This document shows, piece by piece, positions 1 through 14,200 of a stretch of DNA of 64,000 nt. Position numbers and translations under genes: made by a program. The notes below the pieces were generated by a model that saw only the letters and a program-made list of their open reading frames with translations, was not told the DNA's origin and did not search any database. The stretch's first letter is position 1. Every line of letters begins with the position of its first letter. Source of the stretch: Phytoseiulus persimilis (taxonomy: Eukaryota; Arthropoda; Arachnida; Mesostigmata; Phytoseiidae); NCBI GenBank assembly GCA_037576195.1, contig CM075104.1, positions 11,052,211 to 11,116,210 on the forward strand. Reading direction: 5' to 3'.

Positions 1-3000
1 GTGGAAACCTGGCTGGAATTCTGCCGCGGACGACGTTCGTTACTTCCTTCCGGCTTAACGGACGACATTTCCTTTGGCTCGTGATCGATTTGTTCCTCTC
101 ATTGAAAATACGCTTCTACTCCGCTGCCGCTTCCAGTTTCACCACCGGCGCCGGCCTCGAAAGCTGTATTTCCTTCCTTCCTAAACTGGATTTTTCGACT
201 CCCAAATTGTGCAGTCAGATGGACAGATACGTATCATTCCGGTTCTTCGAAGCTAACTCCTTTGCCGAACCCGACCATCTTATACACACGAGGTTGAGAC
301 TCGGAAGAATAGGAACACTCTAGAACTTCCGCCCGATATATATTCTTGGAACAGAGTTGGCTGATGGCTGGGGCTGGACGTCCATCGCGGCATTTGGGCC
401 GGGAATGCGGGGCGTGATCGCGGGTTTTCTGTCGAAAATTCACGGGCGCAGCGTAGTCCACCGCGAATGGTGTTGGCGGGGGAAAAAGCTCAACGTATCG
501 TGGCAAGCAAGCCGCCATTAGGCAGGAGTGTCACAAGTCAAGGCTGATTGTTCTGATTCCGTAAGCTGTACATTAAGAGTTTCCGTCCTTTATCGAGCGT
601 CTGTCATTGCGTGGAAGACCGCCATATTGGCTGAAGGACCTCTCTGCAGCAACGCTGTTGATCGGCACGCTCAGACCTCAGACACACACACAAGATCTCG
701 CTCAGTTAGCTCAGCCGGTTTCTCGGCCGATCGCTCCCATTCTTTGTCATTCTCTGGGGCATTGGTTGTCTCGATACCGCGGAACGTTGGAGTCGGTTTT
801 TCTCTCGACTCACTGGAAATTTTCAGCGAAATTCAATCTCAAAACTGTGTCGCCATAGGGAGCCGAAATTCGCGGAAGGAAGAAAATCCCGCTAAAATTC
901 GCGGGACGTTCGCAGTTCCAGTTTCAGTCTCATCCGGTGGTATTCAGGCCAATACCAAGCTTGATGGCGATTTTGAATAGTTTTGCCCCGCGAGACCCCG
1001 CACAGAATATTCGATGATGGATGTCATGCCGCATAAGGAAAATAGATGTTTGAAGCTCGGATCGGTCTAATCACCGGCCTCACGGAGGCTCCGCCGATGG
1101 TCAACCTTCACGTCGTCCCTCGTCACCGGATTCCGCAACATCGAGTCTCCTCTCCTGCCGGGAACTTGGCAACAGAGTGTACACGTATGGCATACTTTGA
1201 AGGTCTTCAGCGGATCCTAGGGGCTCTGATGCCGCAGCCTTCAAGAAAATTGAAGCTTTGGAGGCGTCCCATTCCAACAGCGCCAGTGATTTATGAGTTT
1301 GACTTCGATTTCTAACGATCGTCATTTCGATCGAGCGTAGGTTCTGATAATAGTCATTCAAAAAATACGGAATAACCTTCACAAAGAAGCCGAGCTCTGT
1401 ATTGGCGGGAGATCTCGGGCATCAAGATCGGATGACCTGATCTTAGTAATTATATTCGGAGCCTTTTGCCAGCGGGGCCCCTCGTGCAGAATGGGGAATA
1501 GATTCGAAGAATGGCGAAAGGGGTTCAAGGATCTGCACGCCACGCTGGGTGCTACGTTCTAACACCCCGTTGCCGTATCTGCTGCCATTGCTCAAAGCAA
1601 AGATCTGGAAGAAAGCTCCTGGACTCAGGAAATGTTCTGAGAGCTCTCCACATAAACTTCCGGTCCATGGATAATCATACATGGGAAAATTTCTTCGATT
1701 TTCGATTGTCCGCTTCAGCAGAGTTATCAGCTAGCGCTGGAATTATGGGGAAAATGTGCCGGCGTGTACAGCGTCTGTAGCGGTCAGGAAAAACGACGAA
1801 CGATAATCCAGAAACTGAAAACGGGAGGGATAGGAATGGGGAAACGACTCATCTGGCATCGAATTTAGAGCGATTATGCAAAGACATCGATCTCCAACTC
1901 GGAAGATCATTCTGGCCACCTCCGAAGGAGAAACGAGAGGTGCCCGTTACCCAGGTAGCGCGCCGGAAAAGAGTCAACGCGGCTTCGCGGGCCTTTTAGA
2001 TGAGTTTGTGCGTAATCTTACGAGAACATGATTGTGCATCGGAGAGAAACGCCAATCGCCGAAGTAACGAGTACAATCGGAGGGAAAACTTGCTCCGTTG
2101 TCTCCTGTCTTCCGCTGCGTTCGTACTCGCCGCTGCTGCGGTTTTCGCCGTCGACGCTCACGCAATGGTTACGCGGAGCTCAGTTCGATCCGAGCCCTGC
2201 TGCGGTCACACGGTTTCTCGTTCATCGACGTGTGACGATGATTCGATGTAGCAGAATAGTACACCCAGTCGCGGTCTTCTCTTGGATTCGATCCTACCAC
2301 TCTGACTTCGAATGTGGCACGACAAGGAGAACAGATTTCGTGCGGAAAAGGAATGCACGCGTATCCCAACATGCAGCTCCTCAATGCGATAATTGTTCTG
2401 TCTGATAGGTCAGTATGGACGCTTCGAAGGTGAAATTTTATCTCTCGTCGAGCCTTTTCTGTGTCCTTCAGCAAACAGGGCAACTTGTGTTTGAGGGAAA
2501 CAATCCTCGTCGATGAGGTCAGGTCGACGCCCAAGGACCCCTTGAGGAATGTCGGCTCTAATAGCTAGAGTCGAGCGAAGTCGCGTTCATTCATCCAAAG
2601 GGCCTCATAGAGACACCCAGGTCGGATGGGAACAGCGACATTTCAATCGATAGCTCGGGAGATTCCTTGATACTGCTCGCTGGCACCGGAGCTCTTCTTC
2701 GCCTTTGCAGAAGTGTGCCTTGCAGAACGAGCTCGATGATGTCAGACTGTTTCTTGGGTGCGCGAGCACATAGATGGAGTTGATATCCGAGCGAATGTTC
2801 CCTTCCATGGCTCCATGGCTCCGAGTTTTCACTCATTGGTCTCCATGTGTTCGAAGCAGCAGCGATAGACAATCGCTCTCAGCGAGCCCACTTGTCTACC
2901 TATATCGGTCCGTCTTTGATGGTGATTCTACTCTGCTAGATTGCGCTCGGCGGACGCGGACTCCCACTTGCAAGCTTCTCCAAGACAGTGCTCGGGTTCC

Positions 3001-4619
3001 CGTTTCGAATGCACACCGGCGCTTTCCTCCCGATCGTTCAATATTTTCCCCCCAAACTCTGTTTCCGTAGCCTGACCTGTTGCTGCAACCGAAATTTTGC
3101 TCAATCGACATTGCGTCCTTCGAGTCAGGATGAATAGTCAGACTCCACACCAGGGGGCTCGAGAGGGGACGCAAGTTTTCGGAACCGACCTCGAGATGCC
3201 TGAGGAATCGCTTCCGAATTATTTCCTGTGTGAACCGTGATTCCAGGGCCCGATGGTCAAACGCGGGAGTCGCAAGGATCCGCGGCTCTCTGGCTCTACT
3301 CCAGAGAACGAGCACATCATTTTTGAAACGTGTCCTCAAAGTGTAACTCAGACTCTCAATTTTTCGTGAGTATTCCGGTGAGTCGGAACGACGGTGGTTA
3401 CGTGCACTTATGAGTGGATTGACATAACGGAAGAATAGAGCTTCCCATTCATCTTCGATCCAAGTACCATGAACCATTCGTCTGCCAAAGAGCATTATCA
3501 GCACAGTTCTGAAATAAAAACAGGATTAATAGACGGCAGAATACGTTTTGAAGTATTTGATCGTGGATTGGGTGACCACAGGGGCGGTGATCGATTACAA
3601 ATGATGATCATGATGAGACTCTACAAAGTTCCGTATCACTCCATTGGATATCCAGAATTTCTGGCCAATTTCACCAAACCCGTGCTTGAAGGTCCGAATC
3701 GCCTCAAGAACCCCTCCCTCAGAGAGTTCTCACTCCTATACGATTTTCAGGACAGAAATAAACACGCAATCCATCTTTCATATACGTAGACTCTGACCTG
3801 CGACCTGCACTCGACTGGGAGCTCTTTTGGCCTCAGTATCCCCGTACCGTCCTATTTCGATCAGAACGTTTCTCTTGAGACGTTTCCCTAAAACCATTCC
3901 AGGGATGAAAGAGACAACGCGAGAGTATCCTTGGAATTTGCTCAAAATTTCATTGATTTTCCATTGGTCTCAAGGGAGCTGAAGTAATATACTTCCTGTA
4001 CAAGTGATTACGTGACCGATCGAGACCGCAAGTGCATTCATGACATACAATGGTCCGACTCATACACCGTCCCAGGAACCGAGCGGCTGTTCCATGGAGA
4101 AACGAGTGAATGGGAGGATGGCTTAATGCAGTGGTTCCCAGCCGGGTTCTACACGGATCCTGGGTGGTCCACAAAGCTTTTTCGGGGATCCTCGGGGGTC
4201 GTCGGCGCGATCAAATGCTCCCCGACGAAACGAGTTAAGAACACCGTCGGAGCAAACGTGAAGCACCCGACAAGATGATTCTTGGCACAGCATCTCAAAC
4301 TCGCTGAAATCTTCCACCGTCCGACGTTTCACTCTGGAATCAGTATTCCACTGGTTTCAAGTACCCCCTTGATCAATTTTTCGAAAAAGAGGCTCTCCGT
4401 GACCTTTCCATCCGGCTCGATTCCAGAGTTTGCACTCCGCGCTAACTGTTTCCGCATCTGTCTCGAATTCATCGATTTCAAAGATATGGGTTCATCTTCG
4501 ACTCGAGCGACAGGTATGTCGACCGATAGTTCTCTCCTTGAGCTTTCCAAAAATAACTCGATCGGCGCTTTGGCCCATCTGGGACCCGACATATGAGCCT
4601 TTGAAGTTGACTGATTTTT
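1..4619. other. No recognised gene
   Basis: No protein family, RNA gene or named repeat was recognised. The longest frame, 202 codons on the minus strand at 2896-3504, lacks an ATG at its end and has no motif. AAATAAAC near 3759 is isolated. The segment just before the Gypsy fossil may hold its lost front part, but nothing there could be matched. Confidence 0.5.
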
Positions 4620-6700
4620 GTCAAAAGTGGTGAAAATCAAAGAGGCCGATGATCTAGCCTTGATGGCCGAGACCCTTCCAAGAAGTGATGATGGAAGTTC
4701 GAGAGAGCGCGGGAGGAAAGCGAGTACAGTCATACTGAGACGATCCCATTACGGCAGCGGATGACTTTTAGGAGCACTTGGATCGAATTCATAATGTGTT
4801 CGAGGCGTTGAAGCAGGCGGGATTGACGACTCGACTCAGGGAGTGTCAATTCTTCATGAGAACGGTTCAGTTTCTCGAGTTTCGAATATCCAAAGAAGGA
4901 ATTCAGCCGAGCACGAAGAGAGTGAGAGTGATCGAGAATTTTCTGAAGCTCGCGAATGTGTATGAAGTTCGACGTTTTTAGGACTTACAAGTTCTTTTCG
5001 GAGATTCATAGTCGGGTACGCAGCTGAAGTTAATCCGTTGACAGCTTTCAGGACACGACATGCGATTGGAGTTGTCTGGAGAGTGAGAGGAAGCATTCGA
5101 AGAGTTGAAGAGACGGTTAGCAGAGGAGCCCTTTCTGGTCCGCTTCGAGTCAGGAAGAAAACGGAGTAACACTGCGATGCGAGCACACTGAGGCTGGGAG
5201 CAATGCTGATGCAAAATAGTGAAGGGAAATCAATTGATCAATGTATTCGCCGGGAAATCGTCACAATTGGAGGCGGATCATCGCTCCAACAACTTCGGAA
5301 TGAAATTCATGGTGGTGTTAGGGGCGCAGCCGGATCGATCGTTGAGTCGGAGTTCGACTTTGAGACCAGGTACCGAGCGAGAACGGGAATGGCGGACGCT
5401 TTGAGTGAGTCGCCATTTGAGGAGACGCCAAGTGAGAGCGGGAACAGCGACGAACTGCACGGGGGTCTGGAAACGGGTAGGGTTCGAGCTTGCACGATGG
5501 ATTACAGCGCGGCGGCAACGATGCGGGCGATCGACAAGGATGTACGAGAACTGCTCGCGATATTCACCGCACACAAGAAACCGGTGAAGCAACGAACGCT
5601 CAGAGAATATAATATGGTGGATGGATCCGAAGTCATAGACGGATTTCCGATGAAAGTTATGGAGGTGCGGGATAACGAAGTAAGGAAATCGAGCTGCATG
5701 GAGAGCGTTCGGAGTTCCAACGACGTTGCCAAAATACAAGATGATCTTCGCACACGAGGGAGCAGGGCATTTTGGAAAGAGAAAAACGCTTGAACTAGTG
5801 GGAAGACACTATTGGTTCCCAGAAATGAGAGGATACGCGATTTTCCATCTGGACAACTCTTGAACTGTCTGTTTCACAGAGGAGCGTCGGGAAGGAAGGA
5901 GAGTCAATGTCGTCCAATCGAGCTGAAATAAAGACTTCTAACGAAGTTTTCATTGATCATATCGACCCATAGCCGCCATCGAGCGGGAAACAGCATGTAA
6001 GCGTGTTGATCGATGGATTGACTGAGCTCTTGGTGATTAAGGCGGTGAAGTACACGGGCAGCGAAGGAGTAGGTGGATTTCTCGAGAAGACGGTCCTGGC
6101 ACACGGAAATACAGAGGCGTTGGTCTCAGAACAGGGTTCGCCGTTTAGAGCCGCGGATCTTGAGGAGTTTTCGCCGCCATGAGGAGTACGCCGCGTATGG
6201 GTGTCAACACAGGATCCGCATAGTAACGGTCTGTATGAACGAATGAATCAGGTGGAGGCTAGGTTATTTCGAAGTAAGGTTAACCCAGTTTCGTCCATGA
6301 GAGCGGCATCCCCACCAGAAAGCGCGGTTCAGGTAATCACCACCTTTTTAGTGGCTTTGCGGCTACCACAGTATCGTGCTGGATCTGTGGCATGGTCTGC
6401 ATCACGCATTCTTCTCCCTGGCCCCGGAAAAAAAGTTATTGAGGGCGCCGAGCGAAAAAGAAGACAAAAGCGATGGGGCATCGAAAATTCCGGAGGTACG
6501 AGCATTGATCAACAGAACGGTAACGCGTAGAACGGGGAAGGCGCCGTGTGAGACATTGCACGGTAATCTTCTGAGGCTCGACAACTTCGCGCAGATTGTC
6601 GCGGCACACGGTTCGGAGACGGGCGTGACAGAATCAGGATGGAATAAGGAAAGTCTAGCGAGTCAGAGCAGCAAGCGCGAAGTAGAATTGAGATAATGAT
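4620..6700 (+). mobile_element. Ty3/Gypsy LTR retrotransposon pol fossil
   Basis: A broken remnant of a Ty3/Gypsy pol region on the plus strand. Family-typical pieces appear in the usual order: the C-terminal part of reverse transcriptase (about 4778-5190, with HNVFEALKQAGL-type and FRISKEGIQP-type motifs), RNase H and the tether (about 5190-5420), then the integrase zinc-binding and core region (about 5790-6300, including a PHSNG-type motif). The copy is old, with many breaks across several frames and a missing front part of the polymerase. No LTR pair could be matched with confidence. A GC-rich open stretch at 7180-7546 followed by AATAAA near 7604 may belong to the same element. Confidence 0.8.
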
Positions 6701-7179
6701 GGAGGAAGCAGAAGACGTTGAGTTTTGCGAATTATCGATGATGATGGACGAGTTGGGAGGAAACAAAGCCGACAAAGAGCAAGGAAGTCAGGCGAGGCGA
6801 AACACGGATTTGAATTCGGCTCTCATGGAGACGCCGGTTGAGTCGGGAAGAACTCCTCGGAAAGAAGTAAGATTTGAAGGACAATATTCCAAGTAAAGGG
6901 ATAAAAATAATTGGCGATCGCGATACAAAGGAAGCCTAGGGAAAAGTAAATTGAGAACCCGTGGGTAGGTTCGAAGTAGCTCCACAAAGTTCATGCTGAG
7001 GACAGCAGCACCGCCAGCGTGGACGAATGCCACTAGGGGTGATAGAAGTCGACCTAGAAATAGAAAGCGGATGTAACTATAAGCGGATATGAAGTGCAGG
7101 GCATTCAACGTTTATTGAGCCTCTTGAAGAGTTCAACCGAAGAGAAGTCGAATCAAAGATGGTCCAACCAGAATGAACG

Positions 7180-7620
7180 ATGAAACAGGCTCAAGGTCTC
7201 ACGCGACGACCTGTGCGCCGTGGTGGATGCCGTAATGGCTCTGCGAGAAGTGGCGGATTGGATCTCCTTGGCGGTAGCGCGAGTCGGGCTCGGAGAGGTC
7301 AAAACGGAGGAGCGGGCGGTTACCTCCGCCACGGAACGGAAAACGGTGGAATTCTACGCCGAGGACGAGATCGGAGTGGAGCGACATGTCCACGAGGAAC
7401 TCGCGGCCGGAACCGAAGAGGGAGGGATCGTTGACTCGACCGAAACGCAGCCCGGGCCGAAGGACGACACAGTGGTTACCGATGGGGAGCCGGGAAGCCC
7501 CGAAGATCGAGCCGTTCAGGAAACCGAAGTGCAACGACCACAGTGAACCAATGGCGTATGAAGGTGGACGACGAGGTTCACGAATATATATGTTCTCTTG
7601 GGAGCAATAAAAGCGCAGGT
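7180..7620 (+). other. GC-rich open stretch after the Gypsy fossil
   Basis: An open frame of 108 codons (7220-7546) rich in Glu, Val and Ala lies downstream of the Gypsy pol fossil on the same strand. It is followed by TATATATG near 7590 and a poly(A)-type AATAAA near 7604. Its codon composition is more GC-rich than its surroundings. It may be a further part of the same element, or an unrelated chance frame. I recognise no domain. Confidence 0.25.
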
Positions 7621-7884
7621 GACGTGGTGAACGAGGACTCAGTCTTAGGCTAGATATACAGGGTGGTGAACGTGAGTCGGGAATTGTCTTATCCTTCCTC
7701 CTTTTGGTTATACCTCGGTCAAAAATGGCCCGATTCTGGAAATCATTTTTCGAATCGATAGCTGAAAGGATGGCGCATCTTGTCCAGTCTGATTTGGTCA
7801 AAATGTGGAGAACATACTTTTCTTGGAAGCCGCGAGAAATGCCAATTTTTTTCAAACTTCCTCGAAGAACTGCCCGTCACAAGT

Positions 7885-8530
7885 GAGCCGATCCAGTTCG
7901 TCATCCCTATTTGGATGCAGCAGAGGATGTCCCTCATTCGCTGAAGAAATGACGAGAATCGGTCGGAAGCACGACAAAAGGCGAAGGATCGCGTCAGCAT
8001 CACGGAAATCTCTCGTATGTTGACAAAATGTTGCCTCGGTTCAACCGCCCCCGTATCTCCTCATGGAGGCCGGAATCGAAATGTTTTCCGATGGCGAAAA
8101 ATTCTAAGATAGGTCCGAACTATCCGACTATGGAAAAGTCTTGGTCGATCCGACCACTTCTTTTCATCAAAACGTGAGCTTTTCAAGTTTCTCGTCCTAG
8201 AAGGAAAACTTGGGTGAGCTCGATTTTCGGGTGAAAGGAAAAGTGGTTAGATCGACTCGACAACTCCATTGTCTACCCTTCTACCTTTCTAGTTTAGACC
8301 ATTATAAGAACTTCTCGCCATCCAGTTTCTTCTCAAATTCGGCTTCCCTGAGGAGATACGGGAGGAATTGCATTGAGCACGAGATTTTGTCGTCAGATGA
8401 GTGATTTTTGTGATGCTGATGCTATCGGTCGCCTTTTCTCGTGCTCCCGACCGATTCTCGCCATTCTTTCAGCGAATGAGAGGCATACTTTGCTGCATCC
8501 GGATGAAAGGCGACGAGCTGGATAGGAGTG
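7885..8530. repeat. Head-to-head inverted duplication, about 320-bp arms
   Basis: The left arm (about 7885-8190), when reverse-complemented, aligns with the right arm (about 8195-8530) along nearly its whole length. Shared landmarks include CGAGAATCGGTCGG, GGATGCAGCA, CTCATTCGCTGAA, GAGGAGATACGGG and TTCGCCATC. The arms are roughly 70-75% alike by eye with small indels and have almost no spacer. Outside the arms the likeness stops. No terminal motif or target duplication was found. A third relative lies at 44609-44790. Transcribed, it would fold into a long imperfect hairpin. Confidence 0.75.
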
Positions 8531-11209
8531 TAGCGAACTCATGATTGTCATCTGTTTACGTGGAGCGAGCAGCAGACGGGGGCATTCGTGCGCTGCCCGA
8601 AACAAGAATCAGATCCTTTTCCTCATACTGTCAATACGTCGAATCCGAGTTCTCTGTCTTCAATAGACATCAAAATCTAGCTCGAACTTGGAGCGCAATT
8701 CGTCTTTCCTGTTTTGCGTCTCCATTTCCTGCATTTCTGCACACAGGTGAAGAGATTTTAGGCTTCCAGATTCAAAACGTCACATCTCCGTCTGCCCGAT
8801 GTTGGGTTCGACCGTGTTTCCACGGGAATATTGATTGCTTTCCATAAGAATCACTAGTGTTCGCGGCCGTGTCAGCTTGATCCAGTACCGAAAACTTTCG
8901 TCGAATGGATAGAAGACCACAGGTTTTCGTTGTTTTCTCAGAACCCGAGAAAGTGGATGCGACGTCTAAGAACTGGGCTCTTCAATCCGCCTTTCATAGT
9001 TGTGGATGGTTCTAGAATCAGTTCATCCATCATGCTCTTCCATTCAGTCGCTATCTTATTCCCCGAATCACCCTCGTTTTCGGGAGGATTTTCGGCCGAG
9101 ATGTCATCATCCTAACTATGACTGTCATCGGCAGATTCAGGTTCCGATTCAAAGGGTTCCGCAGCCGAGCCGTCTCATATTGGGAGAGACGCTTCTTGGC
9201 CTGAATAGTGGCTGATTCTGTGAACAGCTACGGAAATCTGGAAGTTCGAGAGGCTCGGAGTCTATTTCTTGTCAATGATACATCGCCTTGTTTGGTTTTT
9301 CAGAGCGAAACAAGCAGCTACTTTTCTCGGGGTCGGCTTTGAAAGCTAGGAGGCTGGTAGTGAATGATGGGAACTTTCCGGATGCTTCGCATGCTCCGAC
9401 TTTGCTTTCCGTTTGGCTTTCCCAGATTGACTCTTCAGAGTTACGGTCATCGTATACATCCAGGGCTCCGTTTGGCGAGAAGCGGGGCCCTGTACTGTTA
9501 CTTTCACAGCAGCGAGCTCGAGAAGTGCTACTGAGAAGTTTCGCCTCCCCGTCTTGAGTTGCAACCTACCCGAGGATGTTGAGTTCATCCATTGCCGTGA
9601 AGATGAAACAAGCCTAAGACATTGGCTTCCCATGAGTTCCCGGTCATTCGGAAACGGAAATTTGCTCAAACCATGGAAAAGCATTCATAACTCAGGCTAC
9701 TTCGGAACCATGCTCAGTAGCAGAATATGTGGGAAAGAAACGTGTTCGAAGAAGTTAATGCAACTGGAAACGTAGACGCAAACGGAGAAACACAATCCAC
9801 GGCACCTTCCGAGCGGGAGTGTGTCGCCGGATCCCTCTTGATAAGACACAATTCATATCGCGCAAACGTGCTGCTTTATTAGAATGTACAACTTGCGGCC
9901 TCCAACGCGTCCGATCAAGGGCGGCGGCTGAGCCCAAAATAAGTTCACGGAGCATCGTTCCGAAGATTCAACCACTCTTGACAGGGAATCCAGCTGCAGC
10001 CCTCATCTATTTGTTGTTGCGAATTCAGTTGACGCGTACGTTTCCTTCAACGAGGAATTGTGTCGCGATCTCGAGACTGTTTGTGTTGTGATTAGTACTC
10101 CATAACTTCCGCGACGCCATGCTTCCTGCATCTCAGAAACGTGTTCAGGTACTCGATACGTCAGTGCAGCATCGCCAATGAGGATCCAACTTCAGTCGGA
10201 ATCCTTAAGCACCAACCATCAAACAATTTACTGTCACGCACAAGTTGTCAATACCAAAATCTCCCACAAGAAGGACTCTCGCCGAAGCTGTCGCCTCGCG
10301 GCGCAACAGACCTGAACTTTCAAAGCATAATTCGGCAAATCGCGGATGTTGGAAATCTGCTCCTGTTGTTTCTAAGCTCGTTGAAAACGAGAATTTGTTT
10401 TCTATAGTGATAAGTTCCAATATTTTCCACTAGATCGAGCACAGGGCGTTATCTTATGAGACCAAAGGAAAATTATCCTTGGCTGCATCCGATACCTCTC
10501 TTGCCCGTCAATCTTTGAAGAACTTGACAAACCGATTTCGAATATCCGCTAGGCCCGACCATCTTATTATCATTTGCGAACAACATTCTCGCCATTGTCA
10601 ATCATCGCTCACGACTCCATGGTAATGGCGGAACAGACATCAGTCGTGGCGGTAATCGTGGGGGAAAACATATTACGGAACTAACTGGATCATATTTATA
10701 ATGACCAAAGAAAATATCATGATGGTATTAGCGTAATCAGCATAGAAAAACCAGCGTCGCAACCATGGTAGAACCAGTTGCCAACAATCAGCGGCTTCCT
10801 CGCACTTGGAGTTATTTGGTGCAAACACTCCAGCATCATCGTGTTCCTCTCTTCCTAGCTCATGGGTTGCGTTTCCCACTCAGTATCAAGTTAGCTGGAA
10901 CTCACTGAAATGCAACCAAGAGGAACTATCGCCTCGGGCATCTCGCGCCGTTTCATTGAAAGGCTTTCATTGTCATCCGGAATCTCTCGCTACAGGTGCA
11001 ATGCATTATTAGAAAGCGGAGAGCTCACTCCATTGAGACCACTTAAACTCATTAGATTCTCCAATCCTTTGAAGTCAAATCATTTTTCCCTTTACCAGAG
11101 CAGTGATTGATACCAAGTTCGGAAGGCGCACGGCCCCCCTCCATCTGGTCATAATCTGACGTAGACTCGACCAACTAGGTCTACCTGGCAGGGCTTGGCG
11201 TCGAAGTCC
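8531..11209. other. LARP1 3' flank, no recognised gene
   Basis: The sequence downstream of the LARP1 stop has no canonical poly(A) signal within the first 1 kb on the minus strand. AATAAA (minus) occurs at 9875-9880, which would give a 1.3-kb 3' UTR. No other gene or repeat was recognised. Confidence 0.45.
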
Positions 11210-14200
11210 TTATTTTTTCTCAGCAACTTTTTGAGCCGCTGCCGACGGTCGGGTCTGGTGACCCCGTTTACGCTCGTCGTTGTCCCGCCGCTGGCTCACA
11301 TTGCTTTGCGAAGACGAAGTTCTTCTTCGGCCCGCTTCAGCGGCGCGTTGCTTCTGGTGCTGACGCTGAGCCTCTTGTCGACGCCTCTCCAACTCTTTCT
11401 GGTTGCGATCGTACTCTTCCGGCTGGAAAATTAAGATTAGTTCACGATTTTGAGAGGTGACGAGGCGTTCGTGATGAGCCAACATTCAACCGGGTCAAAT
11501 GGAGACTTCGGCGGAAGACTCACCGAGACTTTGAAATCATCGAGCGTCCTGAACTTCCGCAGAAACGCTTCCAGTCGGGGCTCCACTGTCAAAATGTGCG
11601 AGTCCCTGTAAAACTTCCTGAAAGCCCAGAACTTCTCCAGTCCGTAGAGCTGCTTGTCTTCTGCGTCAGCGATGACCTCTTCTTGGAAGTCATTATAGAG
11701 ATCAGCTCGATAGTGCTTCTCGAGCCCGTACGAATACATACGGAACAAACATTCGAGACCTGAAAGTTCAGCAATTATAAATCGCCATGCTTGCATCAAC
11801 AAAACATAAGCAGAGAGCTCTATTCTTGCCAGCCAACCAACCGTATCGGAATCCGAATTGCGCGTCTTCTTTGGCGATACGCCTGAACTCGCTGTACATG
11901 TTCTTGTTGAAGTGATCTCTCAAGAAGTAAGACCAGAAGCGGAAGAGCGTGTTCATCTCTAAACTCTGTCCGATACCAAGTCGTTTGCGCTCTTTCAAGC
12001 ACTTGTTTTTGAAGCGATGATAAGCTTGTTGCGTGAAACCACTGTCCTTCAACAGAGCATGAGAAGGATGCTCGAACTTCGGCAGCGAGTTTGGAATCGA
12101 GCTGCAGCTTGACGTAAACGAAGGCTCGACGCTTCCAGTCAGCGATGATACTTCTGACTTCAAGAGACTTTTGGAGAAGCTTCCACTTCGAGACGGAATT
12201 TCTTCATGCTCTTTTGTATCCAGAATCCATCCGACGTGAAATTCTTCCGGTGGATCTTCCCCATGTCGAGTCTTCTGTTTCCGAGGCGTTCTCTGATCCA
12301 CTGGTTCGTTGGTTTTATCCTTGACCACAGGATAGAACCGCGGAACGACTTTCGGATCCTTGCAGAACCTCGGTGTGCGGCCCGGCGTCACCGGCGGACG
12401 CGATCGCGGCGTAGAAATCGGAGTGGTCATAGCAAGCTGACCCTGTTCCGAAATCTTTTCGAGACTTTCCTGGTCGAGCCCGTACGGAGGCGGCGGTGGT
12501 GGTGGAGCCTGCTCTGATTTCACTTCCTGCTTTGAATCGGTTCTGGCAGGACTTATCAACTCCACGGATCTGGAGGGGAGAGCGCAATGAATATTTGCAT
12601 CGAATTAGTCGAGGTGGACTCGAGTTGCGTTCCATCCGCGCATGGCCAGAAACCTACTTGTATTGCATATTTTCGTGGTGGTGGATATTCGTCCAAAGAT
12701 CTTCTTCGTAGTAATATAGCCCGTCGTTTATCACTTGAGCCAGTTCTTGGGTTATTTTGGTTCTTGAAGTGAAGTTCGCTGTACGATCGAAACCTTCATG
12801 TTTCTTGGCACGGCCCACAGGCGGAGTTTGAGTAACTGAAACAGGAGGTTGTGGCGTTCCCTGATCTTCTTTTCGGAAACAAGTAACGGAAGTATCCTTT
12901 CCTGCGCCCTTATTCTTAGACGAAAAGTCGACGAGAACAGGGATATCGAACACGAAGATAGCTCACCAATGATGATTTCGATATCTCTTCGTCGTTGATC
13001 TCATAGTCATCATCGGGATCTTCGTCTGAGTTCCACTCTTCAGTGAAGCGATTACAGCGCCCACCCTCGTGTACGAGGTCTTCGTCCAGCTGGAATTCGA
13101 GCTCTTCTTTCTCATCTGGGACCTCTTTCCTCGTCGAGTTCTCAACAGGCTGCAAGGGAGATCATGATAGAATACTGTTTCTTGTGAGTCGAGAGACTCG
13201 GTTCAGGGTTTAAGAAACTCCGACGTACCGTTGGCTCCTTGCTCCGGCTCTTCTCCCGATTACGGCGATCTTTCTTAACTTCGGTCCACTCGCCCCTCGC
13301 CGCGTCGCCCTCAACCGTTTCTTTTTCGCCATCGGCTGTTTCGGATGTCGTTTCTGATCGGAGGAGAACCCGAAAAATATGACTTATCAACAGAGGTTCT
13401 ACAATCCCAGCTACTCTGGCTAATCCCAACGAGATCCGCAATCGTCCGCGGCAGGATAAACATGCAATTTATGGAATTCCTAGACTCTGCTCAGCGAGGA
13501 CACTATAACTATTGGGTCTTATTCCGAGTTCAGATGTATCATTCTCTATTGATCTCTCCCTCTCGAATTCCCAGCTCAATAGAAATCGTGTACCTAAGGG
13601 TGTCGGTTCGCGACATGGAAATATTGAACAACAACAGACAGAACATCCAGGACAGCGAGCGCGCAGTGTCGACGGAGTTCAGTCGACTGGAGAAGCAACG
13701 ATGCAAGATTATCATCAGTTGTACATGGGACAAGAGTCCAAAGAGCGTGAAGCTTCGAAGCTTCGTGGTCGCTACGTTGGATATTCGAGCCAAGATACAA
13801 GAGACGAATCAGTTCTCGTGAGCTCTGGGGTTCTGGGAATATTGCTCGTAGGCTTCAAGGAGGTCACAGCAAGCAGGCGGCGGAACAAATGATCGTCGTG
13901 GGATCGGACATTCATTCATAGAAAATGATCAAGGAACGGAAGAACCATTCCAAGTACGAGTCCCGACGAACGATCGAGACAAACGTTACAGGGCTCGCGA
14001 GCGATTTGCTCGAAAGTCATCGAACAATGATTATTTAACCATCACAATCATGGCCAATCAGCTCTCTCTGGGCATGAAAAACACGCGGATAGCAAAACTT
14101 AAATCTTTATTATTATTATCGTTATCATCATTTTTTATTATCATCGTGATCATCCGCTTCTCCTCCTGCTCAGTCTCCAGCTCCAACGATATTATCATCT

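Noticed and set aside
2896-3504. 202-codon minus-strand frame
   Set aside because: No ATG at its end, no motif, and about this length is expected by chance once in such a window.
7660-7700. TATACAGGGTGG motif resembling a transposon end
   Set aside because: No matching inverted end or target duplication was found nearby.
7199-7855. 218-codon minus-strand frame
   Set aside because: Overlaps the GC-rich plus-strand open stretch and reads as its mirror; no motif.
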